In this document: positions 27,028 to 35,807 of the stretch, one piece after another
Layout: the number at the start of each line of letters is the position of its first letter
Position numbering within the stretch: the stretch's first letter is position 1
Source: Haliscomenobacter sp040401995
GTDB taxonomy: Bacteria; Bacteroidota; Bacteroidia; Chitinophagales; Saprospiraceae
NCBI GenBank assembly: GCA_040401995.1
Contig: JBBANM010000007.1
Coordinates: forward strand, 1 to 64,000
Length of the DNA: 64,000 nt
Reading direction: 5' to 3'
Program-made: the position numbers and the translations under genes
The notes under the pieces: generated by a model
What the model saw: only the letters and a program-made list of their open reading frames with translations
What the model was told of the DNA's origin: nothing
The model's database searches: none

Positions 27028-28095
27028 TTACCTTGATTTCATCGGCACGTTTATCCCCCATACGTCTCCCTCCTTCCCTTTGGCAATGGAAAAAAGGGTT
27101 TGACGGGACTGATGATGAGGATCTTCGGCTATTTCTGACAGATTAAGTACCGGACTCAAACAGACATCAAGTGAAGTGCTCTTGGCCAAATGGCGCCATT
27201 CCGCAAAGGTTTTTGACTTAAAAACCGCATCCACTTCAGACTTGGGAAAAACGTGAACCGACAATTCCAACAAGTGCTGGCGTTGCCACTCCGGTTGTTC
27301 CACCAGTTGACAGAAGGCATTCCAGAACTTGATTTCCAGGGCGCCTAAAGCCATCCAGCGTCCATCGGCGCATTCGTAAACATTGTAGTTCACCAGGCCG
27401 CCGCTCAAGGCATTGTAAGCATAAGGATCCAACCCGCCAAAATGCTGGCTAAAAGGAATGGTCAGCAAAGGCATCAGTCCACTCAACATGCTCACATCAA
27501 AAAAACCGCCTTTTTCGGTACGCGAACGATGAAACAAGCCCGCCAAACAAGCCATCACCGCGCCGTATGATCCGCCTGCAATATCCGCAATCTGCGCGCC
27601 GGGAATGATCGGTTTCCCTTTTTCATCGCAATTCAAACTCAATAAACCACTGTACGCCAAATAATTGAGATCGTGCCCGGCCATTTGCGCGTAGGGACCT
27701 TCCTGGCCGTATCCAGAAAGAGAAATGTAAATCAATTGCGGATTGAGCTTGGTAAGCGTTTCGTAATCCAATCCCCATTGCGCCATCACACCGGGTCGAA
27801 ACTGTTCGATCATAACATCGGCAGTTTGGATCAGCGCCAGCGCCGCTTCTCGACCAGGCGATTGGGTGTAATCAATGGATTCGATTGTTTTTTCGTGATT
27901 GACCAATTGGTACAGGGCGGATTTACCATTGACAAAAGGGGGGAAACTACTTGCCATATCGGCTCTTTGCGGGTGTTCGATTTTGATGACTTCTGCCCCC
28001 ATTTGTGCCAATAATTGGGTAGCCAACGGACCCGGCAACAGCCGGGTGAAGTCCAAAATTTTAACCCCTTGCAATAGCTCTTTCCCGTTGTCCAT
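27028..28095 (-). CDS. CaiB/BaiF CoA-transferase family protein, alpha-methylacyl-CoA racemase-like
   Basis: A 355-residue class III CoA-transferase-fold protein. The N-terminal block VKILDFTRLLPGPLATQLLAQMGAEVIKIEHP is typical, as is NPQLIYISLSGYGQEGPYA and the conserved AGHDLNYLAYSGLL, which corresponds to the His-Asp region of alpha-methylacyl-CoA racemases (GHDLNYLA). The length of about 355 residues also matches racemases rather than the 390-440 residues of true CoA-transferases. A racemase would convert (2R)- to (2S)-methylacyl-CoA so that acyl-CoA dehydrogenases can act. Two bases separate it from the acyl-CoA dehydrogenase gene. Confidence 0.9.
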   Translation of the reverse strand: MDNGKELLQGVKILDFTRLLPGPLATQLLAQMGAEVIKIEHPQRADMASSFPPFVNGKSALYQLVNHEKTIESIDYTQSPGREAALALIQTADVMIEQFRPGVMAQWGLDYETLTKLNPQLIYISLSGYGQEGPYAQMAGHDLNYLAYSGLLSLNCDEKGKPIIPGAQIADIAGGSYGAVMACLAGLFHRSRTEKGGFFDVSMLSGLMPLLTIPFSQHFGGLDPYAYNALSGGLVNYNVYECADGRWMALGALEIKFWNAFCQLVEQPEWQRQHLLELSVHVFPKSEVDAVFKSKTFAEWRHLAKSTSLDVCLSPVLNLSEIAEDPHHQSRQTLFSIAKGKEGDVWGINVPMKSR

Positions 28096-28097
28096 GA

Positions 28098-29249
28098 CTA
28101 GTATGCTTTGGCGTATTTTACCTCATCAATGGCCATTTTGGCAATGATTTCGCGCATGATTTCTGAAGTTCCGCCAGCAATGGTTCCTACCCGGGTATCG
28201 CGATAAGCTCGGCAAATCGGGTAATCTTCCATGTACCCATAGCCGCCAAACATTTGTAAACATTCATCGGCTACCTTTTTTTGTAATTCGGTAGCATGGA
28301 GTTTAAGCATGGAGCATTCTTTGACCGCAAATTCACCTTGGGTAAACAGCCAAACGGTGTTGTAGGCCAACTGCCGACAGGCTTCTACTTCGGTCATCAG
28401 ATCGGCCATGCGATGCCGCAAAGCTTGGTATTTGGAAATAGGGCGACCAAAAGCTTCGCGTTCTTGCATGTATTGCAACGTCATTTGCAACATGCCGTCC
28501 ATGGCACCCAAAGAAAGGACGCCGCCAGCCAGTCGCTCTATTTGAAAACTATCCATGATGTAGTAAAAACCCATGCCTTCTGTTCCTACCAGGTTTTCCT
28601 TGGGTACCCGTACCTGGTCAAAACTCAACTCGGCGGTATCCGAAGAGTGCCACCCCATTTTTTTCAATTTGGTGCGGGTAAGTCCCGGTGAATTCCCATC
28701 GATCACCAGCAAGGAAAGCCCATCGCTGGTTTTGACCAAGGTGGTAATGAAATCAGCATAAACTCCGTTCGAAATAAAGGTTTTGGAACCATTGACGATG
28801 TAGTAATCCCCATCCGAGGTAGCGGAGGTGCGAATGCCTTGTACGTTGGAGCCAGCATCGGGTTCAGAAACGCCCAAAGCGGCAATGGCTTTACCGGTAA
28901 TTCCTGGACGTAGGTATTTTTCCTTCAAAAAAGCATTGCCGGCCCTGGCAATGTGGTTCAGCGCCATATACTCGTGCACACTGATGGCGCAAGTGAAGCC
29001 ACCATTGCCCGAGCGTGCCAGTTCTTCCAAAAATACGACGGAGGTAAAAAAATCGGTTTCCATCCCGCCGTAAGCTTCTTCATGGACGAGGCCCAAATAG
29101 CCCATTTCTCCCATTTTTTCCCAGGCCCAGCGGGGGATTTGCTGTTTTTCTTCCCATTCATCGTAATGAGGGGCGATTTCTTTGGCCAAAAACTCCCGCA
29201 CCGATTGCCGGAATAACTCATGTTCTTGATTGAAAAATGGCGACTTCAT
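28098..29249 (-). CDS. Acyl-CoA dehydrogenase
   Basis: A 383-residue acyl-CoA dehydrogenase with SEPDAGSNVQGIRTSAT, FISNGVYADFITTLVKT and a C-terminal MFGGYGYMEDYPICRAYRD plus IAGGTSEIM. It is the third paralogue in the cluster and shares with the others the Gly in place of the Glu before GTSEI and an ERLAGG segment with the presumed catalytic base. It lies between the FadJ-like gene (10-bp gap) and the CaiB-like gene (2-bp gap), the strongest coupling of any dehydrogenase here, and so probably supplies the first oxidation in each beta-oxidation round. Confidence 0.93.
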   Translation of the reverse strand: MKSPFFNQEHELFRQSVREFLAKEIAPHYDEWEEKQQIPRWAWEKMGEMGYLGLVHEEAYGGMETDFFTSVVFLEELARSGNGGFTCAISVHEYMALNHIARAGNAFLKEKYLRPGITGKAIAALGVSEPDAGSNVQGIRTSATSDGDYYIVNGSKTFISNGVYADFITTLVKTSDGLSLLVIDGNSPGLTRTKLKKMGWHSSDTAELSFDQVRVPKENLVGTEGMGFYYIMDSFQIERLAGGVLSLGAMDGMLQMTLQYMQEREAFGRPISKYQALRHRMADLMTEVEACRQLAYNTVWLFTQGEFAVKECSMLKLHATELQKKVADECLQMFGGYGYMEDYPICRAYRDTRVGTIAGGTSEIMREIIAKMAIDEVKYAKAY

Positions 29250-29259
29250 CTTACTTAGT

Positions 29260-31416
29260 TTAGACTGCTTTTTTGGAATAAAAATTTTGCCCTGCTTTTA
29301 CCCGCTCGCGCAAGCTAGCGGGTACTTGAAACCGCTCGCCGAAACGCTGGGCAAAATCATCGCAATCGGCAACAAATTGGGCTACGCCAACATAATCGAT
29401 GTAGCTAAATACGCCGCCAGTGTAAGGTGGAAAACCAAAACCCAGCAGCGAGCCTACGTCGCCGTCTTTGGTGTTGCGCAATACGCCTTCTTCCAAACAG
29501 CGGTAACTTTCCAACGACATGATGTGTAGCAGACGCTTACCAACAGTAGCGCTATCCAGGGTTTCCAGTTTGGAGTGAAATAGGGTGGTCAGCTCTGGCC
29601 ACAATTCTTTTTTTCCGCCAACTGGATAGTCGTAAAATCCTTTTCCGGCTTTTTTGCCTTCCCGACCGTACTCGGTAACCATTTTTTTGTACAAATCGTA
29701 AATCCGTTGGGTGGAAGCTGATTTCTGGGCGATGTTGTCCATCACATGGATGCCCAAGGTGAGGGTTACTTCATCGGTTACCGCCAAAGGACCTACTGGC
29801 ATACCCAGCGATTTGGCCACATTTTCAATCACAATCGGTGGCACGCCTTCTTCTAGCATCAGAGCCCCTTCACCGGTGTAAGTGCCAAACACGCGCGAGG
29901 TAAAAAAGCCCTGGCTATCGTTGACCACAATGGGGACTTTATCAATCTGCGTGACGTAATCAACGGCAGCAGCTATCGTGCGCTCAGAAGTTTTTTTGCC
30001 GACAATAATTTCCACCAATGGCATTTTATCCACTGGCGAGAAAAAATGGATGCCGATGAAGTTTTCTGGTCGGGCGGAGGCGCCAGCCAAAAGCGTAATG
30101 GGCAAGGTGGAAGTATTGGAAGCAAAAATGTTATCGGTGCCCAGAATCGCTTCGGTTTCCTGGGTTACCGTTGCCTTAAGCTGCGGGTTTTCAAAAACCG
30201 CTTCAATTACCAGATCGCAGCCAGCTAGGTCTTGAAAATCCTCGGTAGGAATGATGAGGTCAAGCTGGCTTTGCATGGCTTCGGGAGTCATCCGGCCTTT
30301 GCTTACGCGTTCTTGCAGCAATTTGGCAGAATACGCTTTGCCGTTCTCAGCACTCTCTTGAGATACGTCTTTAAGGGCAACTTGCATGCCTGCCTTTGCC
30401 GAAACATAAGCAATGCCTGCGCCCATCATACCCGCGCCCAGAATGCCCAGTTTATTCACTTTGTAAAATTCAAAACCCGCTGGTTTGGCTTTGCCTTTTT
30501 TGGCTTCATTGACAAAAAAGAAACCGGTGCGAATCAAATTTTGTGCTTCTGGGGAATAAAAGGCTTTAATGAAAAAACGGGCTTCCACTTCCAAACCTCG
30601 TTCAATCGGCAATTCAATACCATCGTGGATAGCGCTCATGGCATATTGTGCGCCAGGATAATGGCCGTGCGTTTTTTTGCGCAAATTGCCGATACCGCCT
30701 ACAAAGGTTTGCACCCCATTGGGCGTCATCAGTCCGCCGCCTGGTGCCCGGTGTTTGGGTTTATCCCAAGGTTGGATGGCGTTGCCGATTTCCAAAATCC
30801 ATTTCTTAGCGGCTGGAATCAACTCGGCTTGGGTGGTAACAGTTGCGTCAATCAAACCTTGACTTAGGGCAGCTTTTGGCGCCAACTGTTGGGCTTGTAA
30901 AATGACCAACAAGGCATTTTGAATGCCAATGATGCGGGGCAAACGCTGGGTAGCGCCGCCGCCTGGAAACAAGCCCAACTGCGTTTCTGGTAAGCCGATT
31001 TTTATTTTTGCATCTTCAACGGCGATGCGGTAATGACAGGTAAGCGCCAGTTCATAACCGCCGCCTAACGCATTGCCATTGATGGCGGCAACAAATGGCT
31101 TTTTGCCTTTTTCTACTTCTCGCAAGGCGGCATGTAGTTGTAGAATCCCACTGAACAAAGCTGCTTTGTCAGTCGGTGGATTGCTCAAAAACTTGAGATC
31201 AGCGCCCGCCATAAAATCTTTGCGATTGGAGGTGACGATCACCCCTTTTACTTGCGGGTCGGCAATGGCTTTTTGCGCAACCTCCACGTAAGTTTGCACA
31301 AATTCGGTGCTGAATAAATTAGTGGGCTCATTTTCCATATTGATCGTCAGCAGAGCAATGCCGTCGGCGTCAACTTGGTATTCGAGGATATGATTTTTGA
31401 AGTGGGTATGGGTCAT
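29260..31416 (-). CDS. Bifunctional enoyl-CoA hydratase / 3-hydroxyacyl-CoA dehydrogenase (FadJ-like)
   Basis: A 718-residue trifunctional-type alpha subunit. The N-terminal crotonase domain (about 1-190) has NGNALGGGYELALTCHYRIA and IGLPETQLGLFPGGGATQRL with both catalytic Glu residues. The 3-hydroxyacyl-CoA dehydrogenase part begins at the NAD loop LGILGAGMMGAGIAYVSA (near residue 327) and contains the catalytic His in GIHFFSPVDKMPLVEI. It hydrates 2-enoyl-CoA and oxidises the 3-hydroxyacyl-CoA. The thiolase needed to finish the round lies upstream, separated by a MITE-like element. The name FadJ is by resemblance only. Confidence 0.95.
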   Translation of the reverse strand: MTHTHFKNHILEYQVDADGIALLTINMENEPTNLFSTEFVQTYVEVAQKAIADPQVKGVIVTSNRKDFMAGADLKFLSNPPTDKAALFSGILQLHAALREVEKGKKPFVAAINGNALGGGYELALTCHYRIAVEDAKIKIGLPETQLGLFPGGGATQRLPRIIGIQNALLVILQAQQLAPKAALSQGLIDATVTTQAELIPAAKKWILEIGNAIQPWDKPKHRAPGGGLMTPNGVQTFVGGIGNLRKKTHGHYPGAQYAMSAIHDGIELPIERGLEVEARFFIKAFYSPEAQNLIRTGFFFVNEAKKGKAKPAGFEFYKVNKLGILGAGMMGAGIAYVSAKAGMQVALKDVSQESAENGKAYSAKLLQERVSKGRMTPEAMQSQLDLIIPTEDFQDLAGCDLVIEAVFENPQLKATVTQETEAILGTDNIFASNTSTLPITLLAGASARPENFIGIHFFSPVDKMPLVEIIVGKKTSERTIAAAVDYVTQIDKVPIVVNDSQGFFTSRVFGTYTGEGALMLEEGVPPIVIENVAKSLGMPVGPLAVTDEVTLTLGIHVMDNIAQKSASTQRIYDLYKKMVTEYGREGKKAGKGFYDYPVGGKKELWPELTTLFHSKLETLDSATVGKRLLHIMSLESYRCLEEGVLRNTKDGDVGSLLGFGFPPYTGGVFSYIDYVGVAQFVADCDDFAQRFGERFQVPASLRERVKAGQNFYSKKAV

Positions 31417-31461
31417 GGTTGAAAAATTAAGCTGCTTGTTTTTGGTTTCTAGACTTTCTTA

Positions 31462-31667
31462 GAGTGTGTTTGGATTTTTTATTCGCAGGCGAAAATGAGT
31501 CAAAATTTACACCAACGAAGCGCGAAAAACGTGGTACATCCCGACAAAGTCGGGAGAGTGTACCCCCGATTCATCGGGGGCAGGTCAGCGCTACATGAGT
31601 ATTTTCGCAATGAAGTTGGGGTGAATTTTGGCCATTTGCAGCGCGAACTAAAAATCCAAACACACTC
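31462..31667. mobile_element. MITE-like element, 206 bp, GAGTGTGTTTGGAT ends, TTA duplication
   Basis: The terminal inverted repeats GAGTGTGTTTGGATTTTT are perfect over 18 bases. TTA flanks both sides (31459-31461 and 31668-31670), and the right-hand TTA is the stop codon (TAA on the minus strand) of the thiolase gene. Inside are two perfect hairpins, CCCGAC-aaa-GTCGGG and CCCCCGAT-tc-ATCGGGGG. A block near the right end (AAATGGCCAAAATTCAC, read on the minus strand) is shared with the element at 32918-33077. There is no transposase gene, so it would need a helper. Confidence 0.75.
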
Positions 31668-32873
31668 TTACATTCGCTCAATGATGGTGGCAATGCCCAT
31701 CCCGCCGCCAATACAAAGGGTAATCAACCCCGTGCTTTTGTTTTGGCGCTCCAGTTCGTCGATCAGGGTACTCATCAGGATGCAACCGGTAGCCCCCAGC
31801 GGGTGCCCCATGGCAATCGCGCCGCCATTGACGTTGACTTTTTCGTGAGCTACGCCCAAATCATCCATAAAGCGCATAGGGACTACAGCAAACGCCTCGT
31901 TTACTTCATACAAATCGATGTCGGTATGTTGCATCCCACCTTTTTGCAAAGCCAAGCGACTAGCCGGCGCCGGGCCCACCAACATCATCGTAGGATCGGT
32001 GCCATAAACAGCCATCGAGCGGATGCGCGCACGAGGTTGGATGCCCAGTTTTTTTCCAATGGCTTCATTGCCAATCAAGGCCAACGCTGCTCCGTCAACG
32101 ATCGCAGAAGAGTTGCCCGCATGGTGGATGTGCACAATGCGATCCACCTCAGGATAGCGATCAAGAGCAACAGCGTCAAAACCGCCCATTTCGCCAATCA
32201 TTGCAAAAGAAGGCTCCAAAGCGCCTAGTGATTCCGGCGTGGTGTCGGGGCGAATGTTTTCGTCGTGTCCCAAAACCGTTAAGCCATTGATGTCCGTTAC
32301 CGAAATGCGCGATTTTTGGAAACGACCTTCCGCTTGGGCTTGCGCCGCGCGTTGTTGGGAGATCGTGGCAAAAAGATCGGCATCTGCCCGCGAGTAGCCA
32401 TATTTACTGGCAATCAAATCGGCGGAAATGCCTTGGGGGACAAAATGCCCCGGTAGCGCTACTGCGGGATCCATCGCCATTGCGCCGCCGTCGGTTCCCA
32501 TTTTTACCCGCGACATCGATTCTACGCCGCCAGCAATCAATAAGTCTTTAAAACCTGATTTCACATAAGCAGCAGCTTGGTTGATGGCTTCCAATCCCGA
32601 ACCGCAAAACCGGTTTAGGGTAACCCCACAAAGCTGATCACCATACCCTGATTGTTGGGCGGCTGTTTTGGCAATATTTGCCCCTTGATCCATTACCTGG
32701 GTTACGCAACCTAGGATTAGATCTTCTACTAAGCTGGTGTCCAATTTATTGCGTTCGCGCAACGCATCAAGGAGCGTTACCAGCAAATGGGTAGGCGTTA
32801 CGCCAAGTAGCGCGCCTTTGTTGTTGCCGCGACCACGGGTAGTGCGTACGGCGTCGTAGATGTAGGCTTCCAT
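31668..32873 (-). CDS. Acetyl-CoA acetyltransferase / 3-ketoacyl-CoA thiolase
   Basis: A 401-residue thiolase. The acyl-accepting Cys lies in LNRFCGSGLEAI (Cys90), followed by the NEAF block YEVNEAFAVVP, the catalytic His in GGAIAMGHPLGATG and the second Cys in TLCIGGGMGIA. It cleaves 3-ketoacyl-CoA to acetyl-CoA and a shortened acyl-CoA, or propionyl-CoA for 2-methyl-branched chains. It lies between two MITE-like elements, and its stop codon forms the flanking TTA of one of them. Together with the FadJ-like enzyme it completes the beta-oxidation cycle. Confidence 0.94.
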   Translation of the reverse strand: MEAYIYDAVRTTRGRGNNKGALLGVTPTHLLVTLLDALRERNKLDTSLVEDLILGCVTQVMDQGANIAKTAAQQSGYGDQLCGVTLNRFCGSGLEAINQAAAYVKSGFKDLLIAGGVESMSRVKMGTDGGAMAMDPAVALPGHFVPQGISADLIASKYGYSRADADLFATISQQRAAQAQAEGRFQKSRISVTDINGLTVLGHDENIRPDTTPESLGALEPSFAMIGEMGGFDAVALDRYPEVDRIVHIHHAGNSSAIVDGAALALIGNEAIGKKLGIQPRARIRSMAVYGTDPTMMLVGPAPASRLALQKGGMQHTDIDLYEVNEAFAVVPMRFMDDLGVAHEKVNVNGGAIAMGHPLGATGCILMSTLIDELERQNKSTGLITLCIGGGMGIATIIERM

Positions 32874-32917
32874 GTTTTTTTAGATTATCCGCTGGAACTC
32901 AAAGCGGTGATTAATTA

Positions 32918-33077
32918 GAGCTTGTTCAGGATTCTGCCTCGAGCTACAAATGGCCAAAATTCACACCAATTTCGTTACAAAAATGCTCATGTAGCGCTGC
33001 TACACTCCGCTTTTTGTGCCTCATTGGTGTAAATTTTAGCTCATTTTCGCCATCGAACCAGAATCCTGAACAAGCTC
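32918..33077. mobile_element. MITE-like element, 160 bp, GAGCTTGTTCAGGATTCTG ends, TTA duplication
   Basis: Perfect terminal inverted repeats of at least 19 bases (GAGCTTGTTCAGGATTCTG and its complement), flanked on both sides by TTA (32915-32917 and 33078-33080). The right TTA is the TAA stop codon of the beta-keto acid cleavage gene. The interior forms a nearly continuous hairpin and shares about 50 bases with the element at 31462-31667 (AAATGGCCAAAATTCAC and GCTCATGTAGCGCTG). No coding capacity. Confidence 0.8.
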
Positions 33078-33941
33078 TTATGAAATGGGAACAGGCATTT
33101 GTAAAATCTCACGTGCTTCGGCAATGCTGGCCACCGAGCCGCCGGTAAGCTGTACCAATTGGGCTGCTTTTTCTACGGCCTGGCCATTGGACAGTGCTAA
33201 GTCGCCATTGGGGAGATAGAGGTTATCCTCCAGTCCTACCCGGATGTTGCCCCCTAAAGCAATGGCGGCAGCAAGCATTTTCCACTGTTTGGCCCCTATG
33301 CCAATCACTTGCCAAAATGCGCCAGCCGGTATTTGTCGTACTTGATGAGTCAGGTTTTCAGCGGTAGCAGGAATGCCGCCCAATACGCCCATGATTAAGC
33401 TGAATTGGAGGGGGGATTCGAGTAAGCCCATGTCGATCAGGGGTTGGGCATTGTTGATATGTCCGGTGTCAAAACACTCCATTTCGGGGCGGGTACCCGC
33501 TTTTTTCATACGTTCGAGGAAAAAAATGATGTCCTTAAACGGATTGGCAAAAACGTGGTCGTGGTAGAATGCCCGATGTTTTTTGGAATAAATGGCGTAG
33601 TTCATCGAGCCCATGTTGAGCGCAGCCATATCGGGTTGTAAGGCATCGATGTGGTGGATGCGTTGCTCATTAGGAATACCAATGGCGCCGGTGGAATAGT
33701 TGATAATCACATCCGGACAGCGTTTTTTCACCTCCTCATCGATCCTGGCATACGTTTCCACATCGAAGGCAGGAAGTCCATTCTCCTGTCGGGCATGAAT
33801 GTGCAAAATACTGGCGCCCGCATCAACTGCCCGGCGACCATCTTCCGCAATTTCTTCTGGGGTGTAAGGGATATAAGGCGATTGTTGGCGGTTGGCCAAC
33901 ACACCGGTAAGGGCAGCAGTAATGATGGTTTTATCTGTCAT
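33078..33941 (-). CDS. Beta-keto acid cleavage enzyme (BKACE, 3-keto-5-aminohexanoate cleavage family)
   Basis: A 287-residue TIM-barrel enzyme of the DUF849/Kce family. The Zn-binding HxH pair is in LHIHARQ (His47, His49) and the Glu ligand in RVGLEDNLYLP near residue 235. The family joins a beta-keto acid with acetyl-CoA to give a new CoA ester and acetoacetate. It sits where an HMG-CoA lyase would be expected in leucine or isoprenoid degradation clusters, so it might do the C-C cleavage step here; that is inference. The stop codon is the flanking TTA of a MITE-like element. Known substrates in this family vary widely. Confidence 0.9.
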   Translation of the reverse strand: MTDKTIITAALTGVLANRQQSPYIPYTPEEIAEDGRRAVDAGASILHIHARQENGLPAFDVETYARIDEEVKKRCPDVIINYSTGAIGIPNEQRIHHIDALQPDMAALNMGSMNYAIYSKKHRAFYHDHVFANPFKDIIFFLERMKKAGTRPEMECFDTGHINNAQPLIDMGLLESPLQFSLIMGVLGGIPATAENLTHQVRQIPAGAFWQVIGIGAKQWKMLAAAIALGGNIRVGLEDNLYLPNGDLALSNGQAVEKAAQLVQLTGGSVASIAEAREILQMPVPIS

Positions 33942-34007
33942 GGTTAAGCAATGAAAAATGAAAAAATGAAATATCCAACGCCCGTGTAGAGGCAGGCAAA
34001 AATGTTT

Positions 34008-34958
34008 TTATCCAGAATAAATCGACCGAATGCGCAGTACCACTTTTCCTTTAGCTCGTTTGGTTTCCAAGTACGCTTGGGCTATCGCTGCTTCGGCCAT
34101 TGGCCATACCCGATCGATAACGGGGATTAATTTCCCAGTTTCCGCCCAGTTGGCAATTTGCTCCAAATCGTTTTGGCGCGAACGCACCACCACGACTTTT
34201 GCCATCCTTCGTTTCAGCGGATTGAATGCTTGTAAAAAATTAATTGGATTGGGGATGGTACTCAAATGTTTTCCGCCGCGAGTGATTTGATGCGCTACTT
34301 TGTATAGTGGCATATTGCCGTAAATGTCAAAAAAAACATCATAACGCTCCCCTAATTTCCGGATGTCTTGCTGGGTGTAATCCACTACTTTATCTGCTCC
34401 GAGCTTTTTTACCAAATCGGTGTTGCGATAACTACAACTGGCGTGTACCTCGGCGCCCAATATCTTAGCAATTTGAATGGCCAATACTCCCACGCCCCCA
34501 GAAGCACCATGGATAAACACCCTTTTTCCTTGGTAGGCATTGAATGATCCAAAAGCTTGTACCACAGTTTGCGCAGCCAAGGGTAAGGAAGCGGCTTCTT
34601 CAAATTTTAAATTCAGCGGAATACGGGCGATGTTTTTTACATTGACCGTTAAGTATTCCGCAAAGGCGCCTCCTTGCTCTGGGTTCAAAAAACCATAAAC
34701 TGGATCGCCGGTCGAATATCCTTCCACACCTGGCCCTTTATCCACTATCGTCCCAGCAAAATCACTGCCCGCAATACGTGGAAATTGCCACCCCGTTACC
34801 CATTTTAGGTGTCCGCTGCGGATAACACCGTCAACCGGATTGAGTGCAGCTGCCACAACTTGCACCAATACCTCCCCTCGTTTGGGTCGTGGCATGGCCA
34901 CTTGTTCCAATTTTAGTTCTTCAACAGAACCATAGCGATGGTAGGTAATTGCTTTCAT
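34008..34958 (-). CDS. MDR-family NAD(P)-dependent oxidoreductase, quinone-oxidoreductase-like
   Basis: A 316-residue zinc-independent medium-chain dehydrogenase. The N-terminal half has the GroES-like fold (AALNPVDGVIRSGHLK, PRIAGSDFAGTIV); the cofactor loop is IHGASGGVGVLAIQIAKILGAEV and a SYRNTDL stretch after it suggests NADPH. The structural-zinc cysteines are absent. Enzymes of this group reduce the C=C of enones or enoyl thioesters. In the cluster it may saturate an alpha,beta-unsaturated intermediate. Twenty-three bases separate it from the crotonase gene and 66 from the BKACE gene. Confidence 0.88.
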   Translation of the reverse strand: MKAITYHRYGSVEELKLEQVAMPRPKRGEVLVQVVAAALNPVDGVIRSGHLKWVTGWQFPRIAGSDFAGTIVDKGPGVEGYSTGDPVYGFLNPEQGGAFAEYLTVNVKNIARIPLNLKFEEAASLPLAAQTVVQAFGSFNAYQGKRVFIHGASGGVGVLAIQIAKILGAEVHASCSYRNTDLVKKLGADKVVDYTQQDIRKLGERYDVFFDIYGNMPLYKVAHQITRGGKHLSTIPNPINFLQAFNPLKRRMAKVVVVRSRQNDLEQIANWAETGKLIPVIDRVWPMAEAAIAQAYLETKRAKGKVVLRIRSIYSG

Positions 34959-34981
34959 AATAAGTTTGTACTAGGTGGGGT

Positions 34982-35806
34982 TTAACCCACCCAAATCGGT
35001 TTCCGCTTCTCGCGAAAAGCAGCGATCCCTTCTTGAGCGTCCTTGGTCTGGATGGTCTCCATGAATTTATTCAACAAGTACTGGTGCTGGTTTTGAATCC
35101 CCGTTTGACGAAGGTGATCGTACGCTTCCAAACCCAAGCGAATGGCCGAGGGTGAATTTTCGAGCAGTTGATTCAAAAGCTCTTGCACATCCGTTTCAAT
35201 CTGCTCGGCGATGCTGATGTGGGTCACCAAACCCCATTCGTAAGCTTGTTCTACTTCCAAGTTGTAGCCGCGCATGCACCAGTCCAGCACTTTGCGTTGG
35301 GGCATCACTTCGAGCAAACTGGCCATGACTTGGAAGGGGAACAATCCGCGTTTTACTTCAGGTAGTCCCAATTTGATGTGGTTGCAGGCCACTACATAAT
35401 GACAGCCGCTCAACAGCATGAAACCGCCGGCATACACATCGCCGGTTACTTTGGCAATACAAGGTTTGTGGACTTTGGCAAACAGCTCGCCCAGCAGGAT
35501 CTCGCCATCAGGTGCGGGAATCGTGGATGTGCGGCCTTCGGTGTCACCGGCAAAAGATTTCAAATCAGCGCCGGCACAAAATACATCCCCAGCAGCTTCC
35601 AACACCACCGCCCAAATCGATTTCCGAAAATAGGCATAGCGTAAGGCATAAGCCAGTTCGTTAATCATTTGCGGATGCAAGGCGTTTTTTTTATCGGCCC
35701 GATTCAAGGTAATCCGCAATACATGATGGGCTTCTTCCAGGAGTAAATAGCCAAACGTTTGCTCGCTAAAATGATTGATCTGTTCTTGGGTGTACGACAT
35801 AGCCAC
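34982..35806 (-). CDS. Enoyl-CoA hydratase/isomerase family protein with one catalytic Glu missing
   Basis: A 274-residue crotonase. The oxyanion-hole and acyl-CoA loop ADLKSFAG is present, and one catalytic Glu is visible in LGLPEVKRGLFPF. In the first helix block, where crotonases read GGGxEL, it has AGGFMLLSG with Met in the Glu position. Members with only one acidic residue can be isomerases, hydratases of other regiochemistry or hydrolases rather than standard hydratases. It lies one base from the biotin carboxylase gene, so it could act on the carboxylated 3-methylglutaconyl-type product. Function is inferred. Confidence 0.88.
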   Translation of the reverse strand: MAMSYTQEQINHFSEQTFGYLLLEEAHHVLRITLNRADKKNALHPQMINELAYALRYAYFRKSIWAVVLEAAGDVFCAGADLKSFAGDTEGRTSTIPAPDGEILLGELFAKVHKPCIAKVTGDVYAGGFMLLSGCHYVVACNHIKLGLPEVKRGLFPFQVMASLLEVMPQRKVLDWCMRGYNLEVEQAYEWGLVTHISIAEQIETDVQELLNQLLENSPSAIRLGLEAYDHLRQTGIQNQHQYLLNKFMETIQTKDAQEGIAAFREKRKPIWVG

Positions 35807-35807
35807 T

